IMG/VR virus record: IMGVR_UViG_3300049811_000087
Coordinates: 1-56,841 of that record
Length of the DNA stretch: 56,841 nt
From: a virus
Strand: one strand, 5' to 3'
A program made the position numbers and the translations under genes. Below the pieces are notes generated by a model that made no database searches, had not been told where the DNA came from, and saw only the letters and a program-made list of their open reading frames with translations. Below are positions 26,228-34,165 of this stretch, in pieces. How positions within the stretch are numbered: position 1 is the stretch's first letter; every line of letters begins with the position of its first letter.

Positions 26228-27111
26228 GATTTACCGAATTAGACCTTCTTTGCGCATGCTCACACGAGGTAATCCACATTGATTTTAGAGATAAACTAAA
26301 CGCCGGTCCATATATTCTGAAAAGCGTGCTAGGGCTGGATCTGGATAGCATCGTTCCGAAATACTCCGGTAGATCTAGTAATGGTAAAAACTTCTATTCG
26401 CCCACGATTCCAAAACGTGAGGTTGTGGTTCGATTTGCATTAAAACCAAACTATGCTGAGGGTGAGACCCCGGATAGTCTACGAGATAATGTTTATAAAG
26501 CACTAGCCACAAATAGAACTGGCGTAATGAGTCTTTTATTTAAGCGGTATGACGCTTATGAAGACGAGTCGATTCCCGTCGCGAAGATAACAGGATCAGT
26601 AAAGAGGATTGAAGCGTCTATATTTGCTGAGACGCCTGAAATTCAAATTACTCTAGATTGTCAAGATCCATTTCTTCGCTCGCCCGAGGCAACTGTATTT
26701 CCAGCAGAGACGTTTGCGTCTTTGGATCATGTCGCGGGAGACACTACCCTCGTTCTCAACGACGAGGTTTCAACGGCCCCACACGGCATGACGATGGAGT
26801 TTTTATGTACCGCAACTCGATCCTCTTTCGTCATATCGAACGCTCTACCGCATCCCTGGATGTTTGAGCTGATCCCAGGAACCATAAACGGCATCACCCA
26901 TTTCGTATCTGGCGATAGGATATTTATTGATAATTCTGGGTCGACATCTCAGGTTTACGTGATGCGTGGCGGAGTTCCAGTTCATTTGATGGATAAAATT
27001 CGCCCTGGCTCTGTTTGGCCTACTATATTTCCTGGCGACAACAACTTCACGATTGCTAGGTACTTCAAGCTGGAGTCTGTTTCTTGGTTCTCTTCGTATT
27101 GGGGTATTTGA
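26224..27111 (+). CDS. distal tail protein (Dit-like)
   Basis: A 295-aa protein directly after the tape measure, overlapping it by four bases. It has a Dit-like N-terminal half (VLGLDLDSIVPKYSGRSSNGK, PKREVVVRFAL, QITLDCQDPFLRS) and a galectin-like C-terminal half ending GDNNFTIARYFKLES. It would form the hub joining tube to tip. Confidence 0.85.
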   Translation: MRFTELDLLCACSHEVIHIDFRDKLNAGPYILKSVLGLDLDSIVPKYSGRSSNGKNFYSPTIPKREVVVRFALKPNYAEGETPDSLRDNVYKALATNRTGVMSLLFKRYDAYEDESIPVAKITGSVKRIEASIFAETPEIQITLDCQDPFLRSPEATVFPAETFASLDHVAGDTTLVLNDEVSTAPHGMTMEFLCTATRSSFVISNALPHPWMFELIPGTINGITHFVSGDRIFIDNSGSTSQVYVMRGGVPVHLMDKIRPGSVWPTIFPGDNNFTIARYFKLESVSWFSSYWGI

Positions 27112-27112
27112 T

Positions 27113-28267
27113 ATGGATCTTTTCAAATACGGAAGACTTACAGGTCATTTGGACTTAGTGTCTGGCGAAAGAATAAACGGATATTCTTCTATTACTTGGA
27201 TCGAAAGATTTCGAGACGCTTCCGAGTTTACTCTTGAAGCTCAGGCTGATACAAACCTGCAAGCGTTTCTACCTCTTGGTACGTTAATCTCCCACACCAA
27301 CACTCGAGAAATCATGATTGTTGAAAATCATGAAATCATAAGTCCGGAAGATGCCCCACCAACGCTTAAGATTACAGGACGTAGTTTTGAAACGTTTCTT
27401 GAGAATCGCATTGTTGGGTCTAATGTAAATTGGAATCTTTGGAACCGTACAGAATACAAAAACAACTGGTTTCCGGTTTGGGCGAGGGCTAAAGAGCTTG
27501 TCCGAGAGCATACGTACGAACAGGTGCTTCTTGACTACGACGACTCATTAAGAAACCTAAACATAGAACTGGCGCCGGACGTTTATTCAGTAAATACCAC
27601 GGTTCCCTTGGACGAAGACATATTTGAGAAGCAACCGCTGTACCAAGCGTTTATAAATTTGTTGACAGCCGCAGACCTTGGGGTTTCTTCGATGCGGCCA
27701 CTGGGCGACAACCTAAGAGACCCATACAGCTCGGTATCTGAACATAATCCAAACGGGCTAACCCTGATGATTCGCAGGGGGACAGACAGATCCTCTCAGG
27801 TTGGCTTCTCGCATCTAGCTGGAGAAATAAAGTCGGCTAACTATCTTTGGAGCCTTAAATCACTAAAGACTGCCTGTATTGTAGAGAGTAATTATCTCCA
27901 GGTTAGGGTTGTCAACCCCGGACTAAATTACAACCGTCGAGTCATGTATTTACCGGCAAAAGATTTAGACGAGGCATACGAGGTCATCCCCACTGGTTCT
28001 GCCAACAACGCGATTCGAGCGGCTATGCGGAGACGTGGGCAGCTCGCTCTGGCGAACCAAAAACGAGTTGCTATTAGCAGTGTTCAGTTAGATCCCGGAA
28101 AGCTAAGATTCCACTATCGAACAGATTATTTCCTTGGCGATTATGTGGGCGTTTCGGGTGAGTATGAGACTAGTAGCAAAATGCGGGTAATAGAACACGT
28201 TGAAATTGAAGATCAAAACGGGTATACTAGTTACCCGACATTACAAGATCCCGAAGGAGATTCATGA
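27113..28267 (+). CDS. tail tip protein, ReqiPepy6 Gp37-like
   Basis: A 384-aa protein of the siphovirus Gp37-like type: YSSITWIERFRDASEFTLEA, LISHTNTREIMIVENHEI, LKITGRSFETFLENRIV, ending with RFHYRTDYFLGDYV. This family follows Dit in actinophages and builds the tail tip. The start at 27113 is one base beyond the Dit stop; the earlier in-frame ATG lies inside Dit. Confidence 0.85.
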   Translation: MDLFKYGRLTGHLDLVSGERINGYSSITWIERFRDASEFTLEAQADTNLQAFLPLGTLISHTNTREIMIVENHEIISPEDAPPTLKITGRSFETFLENRIVGSNVNWNLWNRTEYKNNWFPVWARAKELVREHTYEQVLLDYDDSLRNLNIELAPDVYSVNTTVPLDEDIFEKQPLYQAFINLLTAADLGVSSMRPLGDNLRDPYSSVSEHNPNGLTLMIRRGTDRSSQVGFSHLAGEIKSANYLWSLKSLKTACIVESNYLQVRVVNPGLNYNRRVMYLPAKDLDEAYEVIPTGSANNAIRAAMRRRGQLALANQKRVAISSVQLDPGKLRFHYRTDYFLGDYVGVSGEYETSSKMRVIEHVEIEDQNGYTSYPTLQDPEGDS

Positions 28268-28494
28268 TTACTTTGTCGAACAAAATTTACGATACCTTAA
28301 AAAGGTTCATCACTATAGCCTTTCCTGCGGGGATAACTCTTTATACCACTCTGGCTCAGCTGTGGAACTGGGGAGGAACCGAGAAGGTTATTTTAACGGC
28401 TAGCGCAGTTGTCACATTTCTTGGAGTTTTGCTCGGTGTGAGTTCCAATAACTACAAGAAAGAAGTCGATGCGCTTTTTAGTGATTCTCAGTAA
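28264..28494 (+). CDS. holin-like small membrane protein
   Basis: A 76-aa protein with two predicted membrane segments (IAFPAGITLYTTLAQLW and VILTASAVVTFLGVLLGV) and a charged tail, the layout of actinophage class II holins. It follows the tail-tip gene with a four-base overlap. It would let the amidase reach the wall. Confidence 0.75.
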   Translation: MITLSNKIYDTLKRFITIAFPAGITLYTTLAQLWNWGGTEKVILTASAVVTFLGVLLGVSSNNYKKEVDALFSDSQ

Positions 28495-28503
28495 AGGGGC
28501 ACG

Positions 28504-28968
28504 ATGGCGTCAATCTTTTCAGAAGTGGTTGCAAATGCAGGCAGTAGTGAACAAGTGGTGTTAGCTTTGATTGCTGTCATTGCGACTGCAGTTGGCGCCT
28601 TAGCTTTTGTTATTCGCGGCGCACAGAACACCGCAAAAGACACTAACGAACAGGTTAGAGAAGTAAACCGCGCAGTTAACAACATAGGGCCTGGCGAGCA
28701 TCGTCTCTACGACAAAGTAGATCATATTTCTAATGAACTTTCTCTTGTTACTGAAATTTTGAATACGGTTACTAGAGAGTTAAAGGAACATCGAGCCTTT
28801 TGGAAGGATTTTCATCTTAAATGGGGGAATCTTCCAGAAGAGCTGGACAGTGCTGCCGATTTAGCAGTCACATTAAGTCGGATTCGAGACGAAATCCGTA
28901 ACGTTCAAACCTCTCTAAGCAAACATGTTGAATGGGAAGAGAATCACAAATACAAAGAAGGCGAATGA
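28504..28968 (+). CDS. membrane-anchored coiled-coil protein, lysis region
   Basis: A 154-aa protein: one transmembrane helix near 18-40 (VVLALIAVIATAVGALAFVI), then a ~110-residue coiled coil. The layout resembles the DUF2746-type proteins found with holins in actinophages. Possible second holin or regulator of lysis timing. Confidence 0.7.
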   Translation: MASIFSEVVANAGSSEQVVLALIAVIATAVGALAFVIRGAQNTAKDTNEQVREVNRAVNNIGPGEHRLYDKVDHISNELSLVTEILNTVTRELKEHRAFWKDFHLKWGNLPEELDSAADLAVTLSRIRDEIRNVQTSLSKHVEWEENHKYKEGE

Positions 28969-29189
28969 GCATGCTGGCTGTCACAATCAATGAAGCTACC
29001 GGAATGGCGTTGGGCTTTGCGCTTGGCGTTATATTTATGATTATTCTGTTCAAACTGGTTGGTTCACACGGAGTTATGTGTACCGAAGTCGATAACGAAG
29101 GTGATATAATCTACAGGCTCAAACTCGAAGAGGAACCTTCCGAGCTCAAAAACAAAAAGTTCATAATGTTCCGGGTGTCAAGTAAGTAG
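28965..29189 (+). CDS. single-pass small membrane protein, end of the lysis cluster
   Basis: A 74-aa protein with one membrane helix (~13-33, GMALGFALGVIFMIILFKLVG) and a charged tail. Its ATG overlaps the upstream stop. It is the last gene before the first copy of the repeated promoter. Possible lysis accessory; function unknown. Confidence 0.65.
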   Translation: MSMLAVTINEATGMALGFALGVIFMIILFKLVGSHGVMCTEVDNEGDIIYRLKLEEEPSELKNKKFIMFRVSSK

Positions 29190-29219
29190 TAACAATAAAT
29201 ACAACGCTTATAATGAGAC
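29190..29219 (+). promoter_or_regulatory. repeated promoter copy 1
   Basis: A TAACA box is followed after 14 bp by TATAAT at 29209-29214 with CAACGC in the spacer and GAGAC downstream. The gene at 29238 starts 19 bases further on, with GGAAAGG between. Confidence 0.75.
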
Positions 29220-29237
29220 CCTACGGAAAGGTGAACT

Positions 29238-29525
29238 ATGTTCAACCCCTTCAAACGAGAAGAGGACCGTCAGTTGGATGTCCTGATCAATCGTGTGATC
29301 GACGACATGGAATTGTATGGCCCGGACTCTGAGGAATACCCGAGGTTGGTCGAGACCCTGAAGAAGCTTTACAAGCTGAAGGCGCAACAGAAGCCCCGGC
29401 GCGTGAGCCCAGACACGGTCCTGATCGTCCTCGGGAACATCCTTGGTATTCTGGTCATCGTTGCATACGAAGAGAAGCACGTTATCACATCCAAGGCCTA
29501 CTCGACTTTCGTGAAGAGGAACTAG
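29238..29525 (+). CDS. small membrane protein with basic helical front
   Basis: A 95-aa protein: an acidic helical N-terminal half (PDSEEYPRLVETLKKLYKLK) and one membrane helix near 63-78 (VLIVLGNILGILVIV). Codons are C/G-ending, like the micro-gene array at 46-50 kb, and it has its own copy of the repeated promoter, so I group it with those early genes. Confidence 0.75.
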   Translation: MFNPFKREEDRQLDVLINRVIDDMELYGPDSEEYPRLVETLKKLYKLKAQQKPRRVSPDTVLIVLGNILGILVIVAYEEKHVITSKAYSTFVKRN

Positions 29526-29659
29526 TACCATACGGAGGTGCAAGCACAGGAGTTGTGTTGGAGAAATCTGACGCAGCTTCTGTGTTTTGCATTTCTAACA
29601 ACCATTCCTAAAATTGCCTGGGGGGATATTTTGGAAAAAGTTTCCAGGTTTAACAGGGG

Positions 29660-29691
29660 TGACAAAATTTACAACGCCTATAATGGGAGAG
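29660..29691 (+). promoter_or_regulatory. repeated promoter copy 2
   Basis: A TGACA box, 14 bp, TATAAT at 29679-29684, then GGGAGAG (one base off the consensus). It precedes a hairpin-rich leader and the membrane-protein operon that leads to the replication gene. Confidence 0.75.
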
Positions 29692-29696
29692 TTCCT

Positions 29697-29748
29697 CACG
29701 TCTTATGACGTGACGTAGTTAACCCAACTACGACGACTTTCTTTTTTG
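29697..29748 (+). promoter_or_regulatory. leader with two hairpins and a T-run (attenuator-like)
   Basis: Six bases after the promoter repeat, CACGTC-TTAT-GACGTG forms one hairpin; CGTAGTT-AACCC-AACTACG forms a second (7 bp), followed by a T-rich run. The start codon is at 29765. This is a terminator-like structure in a leader, so early transcription could be attenuated or anti-terminated here. Confidence 0.55.
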
Positions 29749-29764
29749 CATCGGAGGAAACGTT

Positions 29765-29926
29765 ATGAAAAAGGTTTCTGTTTATGAGTATAAAGGAGAA
29801 GCGTTTGTAATGGCAAACTCTAAGAATTACGGGTGCCTTCATTTTATCGGAGACGTTTTGCTCACTCTGCTGACTGGAGGTCTTTGGTTGATCTGGATTT
29901 TTGTTAGGGAGATGCGGCGTAGATGA
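29765..29926 (+). CDS. 53-aa small membrane protein
   Basis: Starts MKKVSVYEYKGEAF; a hydrophobic stretch near 28-47 (FIGDVLLTLLTGGLWLIWIF) is followed by REMRRR, which would sit in the cytoplasm. CGGAGGAAACGTT lies before the ATG, and its stop overlaps the next start. Unknown function. Confidence 0.7.
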   Translation: MKKVSVYEYKGEAFVMANSKNYGCLHFIGDVLLTLLTGGLWLIWIFVREMRRR

Positions 29927-30666
29927 TAAAAAACTACATTCGGCAAGCAAACAAGTACGCCTCTAAAAACGCCCCGGCGCTTATGACGGTCGTTGGCGTT
30001 GCTGGAGTCATCACAACAGCCTTTCTTTCGGCTAGTGCGTCGTTCAAGGCTGTGCGGGTAATTGATGCCGCAAAAGAAGAAAACGAGCCATCAGAAGAAC
30101 CGCTTGAACGACTCAAGGAAAACACAAAGCTGGTCTGGAAGCTTTATATTCCGCCAGTTACAACGGGTCTTGTCACAATCGGGGCGATTGCGTACGCACA
30201 TAAGCTCGGTTCAAAGAGAACTGCAGCAGCTATTAGTGCGTATACCATCACAGAACGAGCCTTTGCCGAGTATCGAAATAAGGTCGTTGAAGAAATTGGT
30301 TCGCACCGGGAACAAGTTGTTCGAGACGATATTGCTCGTGATGAAGTATCAAAGAAGTCATCTAACCAGATTATTCTGGCTGGGTCCGGCGAAGTAATGT
30401 GCTGTGAGTTGTACACCCGCAGATATTTCATGTCTGACATGGAGACACTCAGAAAAGCACAGAACGACATCAACAATAGGGCGATGCACGATCTTTATGT
30501 GACTCTTGACGAGTTTTACAATATCGTGAACCTTCCTAGTACCGCTCATTCTGGCGAATTGGGGTGGGATTCAGACCGCCTCATGGATCTGGAATTCTCA
30601 ACCGTTCTTTCCGAAGACGGGCGTCCATGTCTAGCGTTCAATTACAATTACATCAAACCCATTTAA
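29923..30666 (+). CDS. two-pass membrane protein with shared C-terminal domain (DUF6353-like)
   Basis: A 247-aa protein with two membrane helices near 15-40 and 75-95, a charged middle, and a C-terminal domain ending LGWDSDRLMDLEF ... LAFNYNYIKPI. The same kind of ending occurs in the 31266 protein, and the whole layout recurs in the 31897 protein. I recall such proteins as DUF6353-like phage proteins, function unknown. Confidence 0.75.
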   Translation: MIKNYIRQANKYASKNAPALMTVVGVAGVITTAFLSASASFKAVRVIDAAKEENEPSEEPLERLKENTKLVWKLYIPPVTTGLVTIGAIAYAHKLGSKRTAAAISAYTITERAFAEYRNKVVEEIGSHREQVVRDDIARDEVSKKSSNQIILAGSGEVMCCELYTRRYFMSDMETLRKAQNDINNRAMHDLYVTLDEFYNIVNLPSTAHSGELGWDSDRLMDLEFSTVLSEDGRPCLAFNYNYIKPI

Positions 30667-30678
30667 TACGGAGGAATA

Positions 30679-30849
30679 ATGAAGAAGTTTGACTTTGATA
30701 TTTATAAGGAAGACACAGATCCTGCCGTCCATCAGATTGCTAAGCTTCTGCTTACGTCTCTGGGCAGCTGGATCACCGTCAAGCTAATTGAAACTGCGTA
30801 TAATTCGCATTTCAATCTCAACGAAAAGGAAAAAGATCAGGATGCTTAA
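30679..30849 (+). CDS. 56-aa small protein
   Basis: Starts MKKFDFDIYKEDTDPAVHQ; has a short amphipathic or membrane-touching helix (IAKLLLTSLGSWITVKLI) and a charged end. CGGAGGAATA is upstream and the end overlaps the next gene by eight bases. Unknown function. Confidence 0.65.
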   Translation: MKKFDFDIYKEDTDPAVHQIAKLLLTSLGSWITVKLIETAYNSHFNLNEKEKDQDA

Positions 30850-31282
30850 GCGTGCTATTACATACGAGGATTTCAATGGCGAAACGGCCACTGAGACTTT
30901 CTACTTCAATCTGTCCAAGCCTGAATTGGTTGAGTTAGAAGTTGATATGGAGGGTGGTCTCGGTAAGCACATCGAAAGAATTGCGGAGGCCGAGAATAAC
31001 AAGGAGCTCATTGCTCTGTTCAAGCGTGTCATTCTTATTTCCTATGGCATCAAGTCGGACGACGGTAAGAGGTTCGTTAAGTCGGACGAGCTTCGTGCGG
31101 AGTTCGAGTCTCATGCTGCGTACACGGCGTTGTTCATCGAGCTGGCCACAGACGCAAAAGCTGCTGCCGACTTTGTGAATGGCATTATGCCTTCTGACTT
31201 GGTGGAAGCCGCCAAAGCCGATCAAGACAAGCCCACTGGACCTCCTGAGATCACAAAGGAAGCTAATGGATTATCAGGGTAA
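30842..31282 (+). CDS. conserved phage protein, tail-chaperone-like family
   Basis: A 146-aa soluble protein: TYEDFNGETATETFYFNLSK, then a helical region with ILISYGIKSDDGKRFVKSDE and AADFVNGIMPSDL. This pattern is widespread in Gram-positive phages and is sometimes annotated as a tail assembly chaperone; here it lies outside the tail module, so the role is open. ATG at 30842 is chosen over 30788 because the earlier reading lies inside the previous gene. Codons are relatively C/G-ending. Confidence 0.75.
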   Translation: MLKRAITYEDFNGETATETFYFNLSKPELVELEVDMEGGLGKHIERIAEAENNKELIALFKRVILISYGIKSDDGKRFVKSDELRAEFESHAAYTALFIELATDAKAAADFVNGIMPSDLVEAAKADQDKPTGPPEITKEANGLSG

Positions 31283-31883
31283 TAGTCATAAGAAGAAGGA
31301 AGCAGAAACTTCTTCTCCGCCAGAAAAAAAGATTGAGCGACTTGAGCTCGAGAGCAAAGTTGTTTCTAGGAAGAAGCCCATTGGAGCTCGGGTAAAGTCA
31401 GTTTTCTTTGGCGGTGAGTTCGACTCTGCAGTTCGGTATATTGGCGCTGAAGTCTTACTTCCAGCGTTTCGAAACCTTTTGGTTGACGCAACCACCAAAG
31501 GTATCGAGCGTATGGTTTACGGGGAATCCAACTACCCAAGGCAGCGTACGCCCGAGTATCGTCCTCGAGTGACCTACAATAGCCCAATTAACCGAGGACC
31601 TCGAGCCAACATTCCAGACCAGCCAAGTCGCCCACAACGAGCTAGGCACGATGACACGGAAATCGTCTTCGGGTCTCGAGGAGATGCCGAGCTTGTTCTC
31701 GATCGCATGCAGGACATCATCGAACAGTACGTGGTTGCTTCTATGGGCGACCTAAACGAGATCGTTGGTCTGCCCACCTCGCCTATTGATAATAAGTGGG
31801 GCTGGGATAACGTTCGACATGCTGAAATTCGACAGACTCGGGATGGGTTCATACTCAATCTCCCGCCAGCACAACCAATCTAA
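31266..31883 (+). CDS. soluble protein sharing the GWD...PI C-terminal domain
   Basis: A 205-aa protein: charged N-terminus, a Pro/Arg-rich disordered middle (~95-130), and a C-terminal domain (VASMGDLNEIVGLP ... WGWDNVRHAEI ... LNLPPAQPI) that aligns with the end of the 29923 protein. It has no clear membrane helix. Its start overlaps the upstream gene by 17 bases. Confidence 0.75.
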   Translation: MDYQGNSHKKKEAETSSPPEKKIERLELESKVVSRKKPIGARVKSVFFGGEFDSAVRYIGAEVLLPAFRNLLVDATTKGIERMVYGESNYPRQRTPEYRPRVTYNSPINRGPRANIPDQPSRPQRARHDDTEIVFGSRGDAELVLDRMQDIIEQYVVASMGDLNEIVGLPTSPIDNKWGWDNVRHAEIRQTRDGFILNLPPAQPI

Positions 31884-31896
31884 CCGGAGGACTACT

Positions 31897-32790
31897 ATGA
31901 GATTTGTTCCTAATAAATTGACGAGAAGTATAAACCGCACCATCCTCAAGTCAAAGAAGAATTCGCCCACGTTTTTCTTTGCTGCGGGGGTCGTTGGAGT
32001 TATTGGTGGAACAGCTCTTGCTTGTCGAGCCACGCTTCAGCTTCCCGAAGCTCTTGATGATTTTCAGGAGGAGGTGAATGAGGTCAAGGACATGGGTGAG
32101 AGTCGGGTGGCAAATGATGCCGACACTTACAACGAGCGAGAGTTCTACCGTGATATGCTTTACGTTTACGGCAAGCACAGCATGGGTATCGCGAAGCTGT
32201 ACGCCCCGTCCCTTGCCGTTGGAGCTATTTCTATTGCTTCGTTGACCGGCTCGCATATTACGCTGCAGCGTAGAAACGCCTCACTTACAGCCGCCTTCAC
32301 CGGCGTTGCGACCGCATACGAAGAGTATCGGAAGCGTGTGCAAAAAGAGTTGGGTGCTGAGCATGAACTCGATATTTACCATGCTGCCGAAAACCGTGTT
32401 ATCACTAATTCCGACAACACCAAAGACGTAGCCAAGATTGTAGACCCGAACAAGTGGTCTGCATACGCTAGGATATTTGATGAGAGCTCTCCCTATTGGG
32501 AAAAGAGTCCTCATATTAATCGTCTTTATGTTCAGGCAGCACAGAACTACTTTAACAACAAGCTGCAGGTCCGAGGACACGTGTTTCTTAACGAGGTCTA
32601 CGATCACTTTGGGTTTGAACACACTCAGGCTGGTTCTGTTGTCGGGTGGATCTTAGGTCACGACGGAGACAACTTCATTGATTTCGGCATATTTGATGCC
32701 TACAATTCGGAGTTTGTAAATGGGCTAGAGCGGTCCATTGTCCTTGATTTCAATGTGGACGGCATCATATTTGATAAACTGGAGTCCTGA
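31897..32790 (+). CDS. two-pass membrane protein (DUF6353-like, paralogue-type)
   Basis: A 297-aa protein: membrane segments near 25-48 (PTFFFAAGVVGVIGGTALA) and 105-125 (YAPSLAVGAISIASLTG), RRNASLTAAFTGVATAYEEY, and a long C-terminal region (AQNYFNNKLQVRGHVFLNEV, VGWILGHDGDNFIDFG). Same layout as the 29923 protein but longer. CCGGAGGACTACT upstream fixes the start. Confidence 0.75.
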   Translation: MRFVPNKLTRSINRTILKSKKNSPTFFFAAGVVGVIGGTALACRATLQLPEALDDFQEEVNEVKDMGESRVANDADTYNEREFYRDMLYVYGKHSMGIAKLYAPSLAVGAISIASLTGSHITLQRRNASLTAAFTGVATAYEEYRKRVQKELGAEHELDIYHAAENRVITNSDNTKDVAKIVDPNKWSAYARIFDESSPYWEKSPHINRLYVQAAQNYFNNKLQVRGHVFLNEVYDHFGFEHTQAGSVVGWILGHDGDNFIDFGIFDAYNSEFVNGLERSIVLDFNVDGIIFDKLES

Positions 32791-33626
32791 TGAACTCATT
32801 ACAATTTTATATTTCAGAATTCACGAAAAACAAGACCTTGGTCAGGGCTACTGCTTTTTGCGGTGGCTTTGGCTTTGGTTTCTATCTAGCTAGTCAGAAA
32901 ACAACCGAAATTGTTATCTATCCGGATGGCGGAGAACCAAACGACGTCAAAGTCGACGAGGATGATAATCCAGACGACGCCGTAATCCTCCATTTTCAAA
33001 AGCGTTTAGACGAGATTGCGGCTGAAGAAGAGGTAGCCGCTTTTGACGACAATCCGGTTATTGACCCGCCAGTAAACGACCCAAAAGATATTCGTGTCGA
33101 TTTAGACAAACTTCGGCATAGAGACGCTCTTATTGAAGAGTTTGGGTATACGGAAGGTATGCGTCGATACCAGAAAGAGTATTCTTTAGGCATGGACACG
33201 ACACCTTCAGAAGAGGCACAGATAGAAAACGTTTTCGGAAAAGACCCTAAGCCGTGGGATCAAGAAGCAGAAAAGGCAGCTCGCACCAACTCGGAAATTT
33301 ACGTTCTGCACAAAGACGAGTTTTGGCGAGACGAGATGGACTATACCCAAACGACTCTCACTTACTATTCCGGCGATGATATTCTTGTAGACCAAGATGA
33401 GGTCCCGATCTACAACTACCGGAACGTTGTCGGAGAGTTGCAGTTCGGGTATGGGTCCGAGGATCGAAATGCCTTCTATGTGCGAAATCATATTCTCAAG
33501 GCAGAATACGAGATTCTCCATGATCGAGGAAGTTATGCTATTGAAGTGCTCGGGTTAGAGTACGAAGAGCAGCAAGAAAGGGCTTCCTTAAAACACTCTC
33601 TCGGTAAATTCAGACCGGATGATTGA
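32790..33626 (+). CDS. membrane-anchored acidic protein with conserved phage C-terminal domain
   Basis: A 278-aa protein: one N-terminal membrane helix (~18-36, ATAFCGGFGFGFYLA), a strongly acidic linker (40-110), then a domain with YVLHKDEFW, TLTYYSGDDILVD and VVGELQFGYGSEDRNAFYVRN. This C-terminal domain recurs in other Gram-positive phages beside DUF6353-like proteins. Function unknown. Confidence 0.7.
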   Translation: MNSLQFYISEFTKNKTLVRATAFCGGFGFGFYLASQKTTEIVIYPDGGEPNDVKVDEDDNPDDAVILHFQKRLDEIAAEEEVAAFDDNPVIDPPVNDPKDIRVDLDKLRHRDALIEEFGYTEGMRRYQKEYSLGMDTTPSEEAQIENVFGKDPKPWDQEAEKAARTNSEIYVLHKDEFWRDEMDYTQTTLTYYSGDDILVDQDEVPIYNYRNVVGELQFGYGSEDRNAFYVRNHILKAEYEILHDRGSYAIEVLGLEYEEQQERASLKHSLGKFRPDD

Positions 33627-33628
33627 TC

Positions 33629-34153
33629 ATGGAAGAGTCATTGGAGACCCTGTACTTCGAGTGGCTCTACGCAAAGGTGATGTTATCCGATCAGCCTGCT
33701 CAGTCATACACAAATCTAATTAAAGCTCTATATGATACTGAATTTGTGTGGCTTGTAGTTGGCGATGACAACAGAGCTCAAGATGGACTAGACCTTCGCA
33801 GTGAGTTTTTGGAGGCAGCTCAATTTGACCCTGATTGTGTGTACGATTTCATGTTTGGCTGTACTGTTCTTGAAATGCTGATTGCGTTCTCGAGAAGAGC
33901 CGAGTTTCAAACTGATATTCGTCCTAACGAATGGTTTTGGGAGTTCGTTACAAATCTCGGACTAGCAGACCATCACGATGATGACATAGATATCCAGTCG
34001 GTTAACGATATTCTATACAACTTTGTGTGGAGAACATATGATTATACTGGTTTAGGCGGGTTATTTCCTCTTAACAATCCGCTTGTGGACCAAACTGAGA
34101 TAGAAATCTGGTATCAATTCTGCGCCTATCTTGTTGAGAAAGGCTTTGACTAG
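33629..34153 (+). CDS. acidic hypothetical phage protein
   Basis: A 174-aa Asp/Glu/Phe/Trp-rich protein (ETLYFEWLYAKVML; FEAAQFDPDCVYDFMFG-type middle; AYLVEKGFD end), probably all-helical. It ends the membrane cluster, 12 bases before the replication polyprotein. ATG at 33629 overlaps nothing; the in-frame TTG at 33623 is less likely. Confidence 0.65.
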   Translation: MEESLETLYFEWLYAKVMLSDQPAQSYTNLIKALYDTEFVWLVVGDDNRAQDGLDLRSEFLEAAQFDPDCVYDFMFGCTVLEMLIAFSRRAEFQTDIRPNEWFWEFVTNLGLADHHDDDIDIQSVNDILYNFVWRTYDYTGLGGLFPLNNPLVDQTEIEIWYQFCAYLVEKGFD

Positions 34154-34165
34154 AAGGGAGGTTCT

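Noticed and set aside
29536-29705. A GTG-initiated frame of about 55 codons across the promoter repeat
   Set aside because: It runs through promoter copy 2 and the leader hairpin, and no similar protein is apparent.
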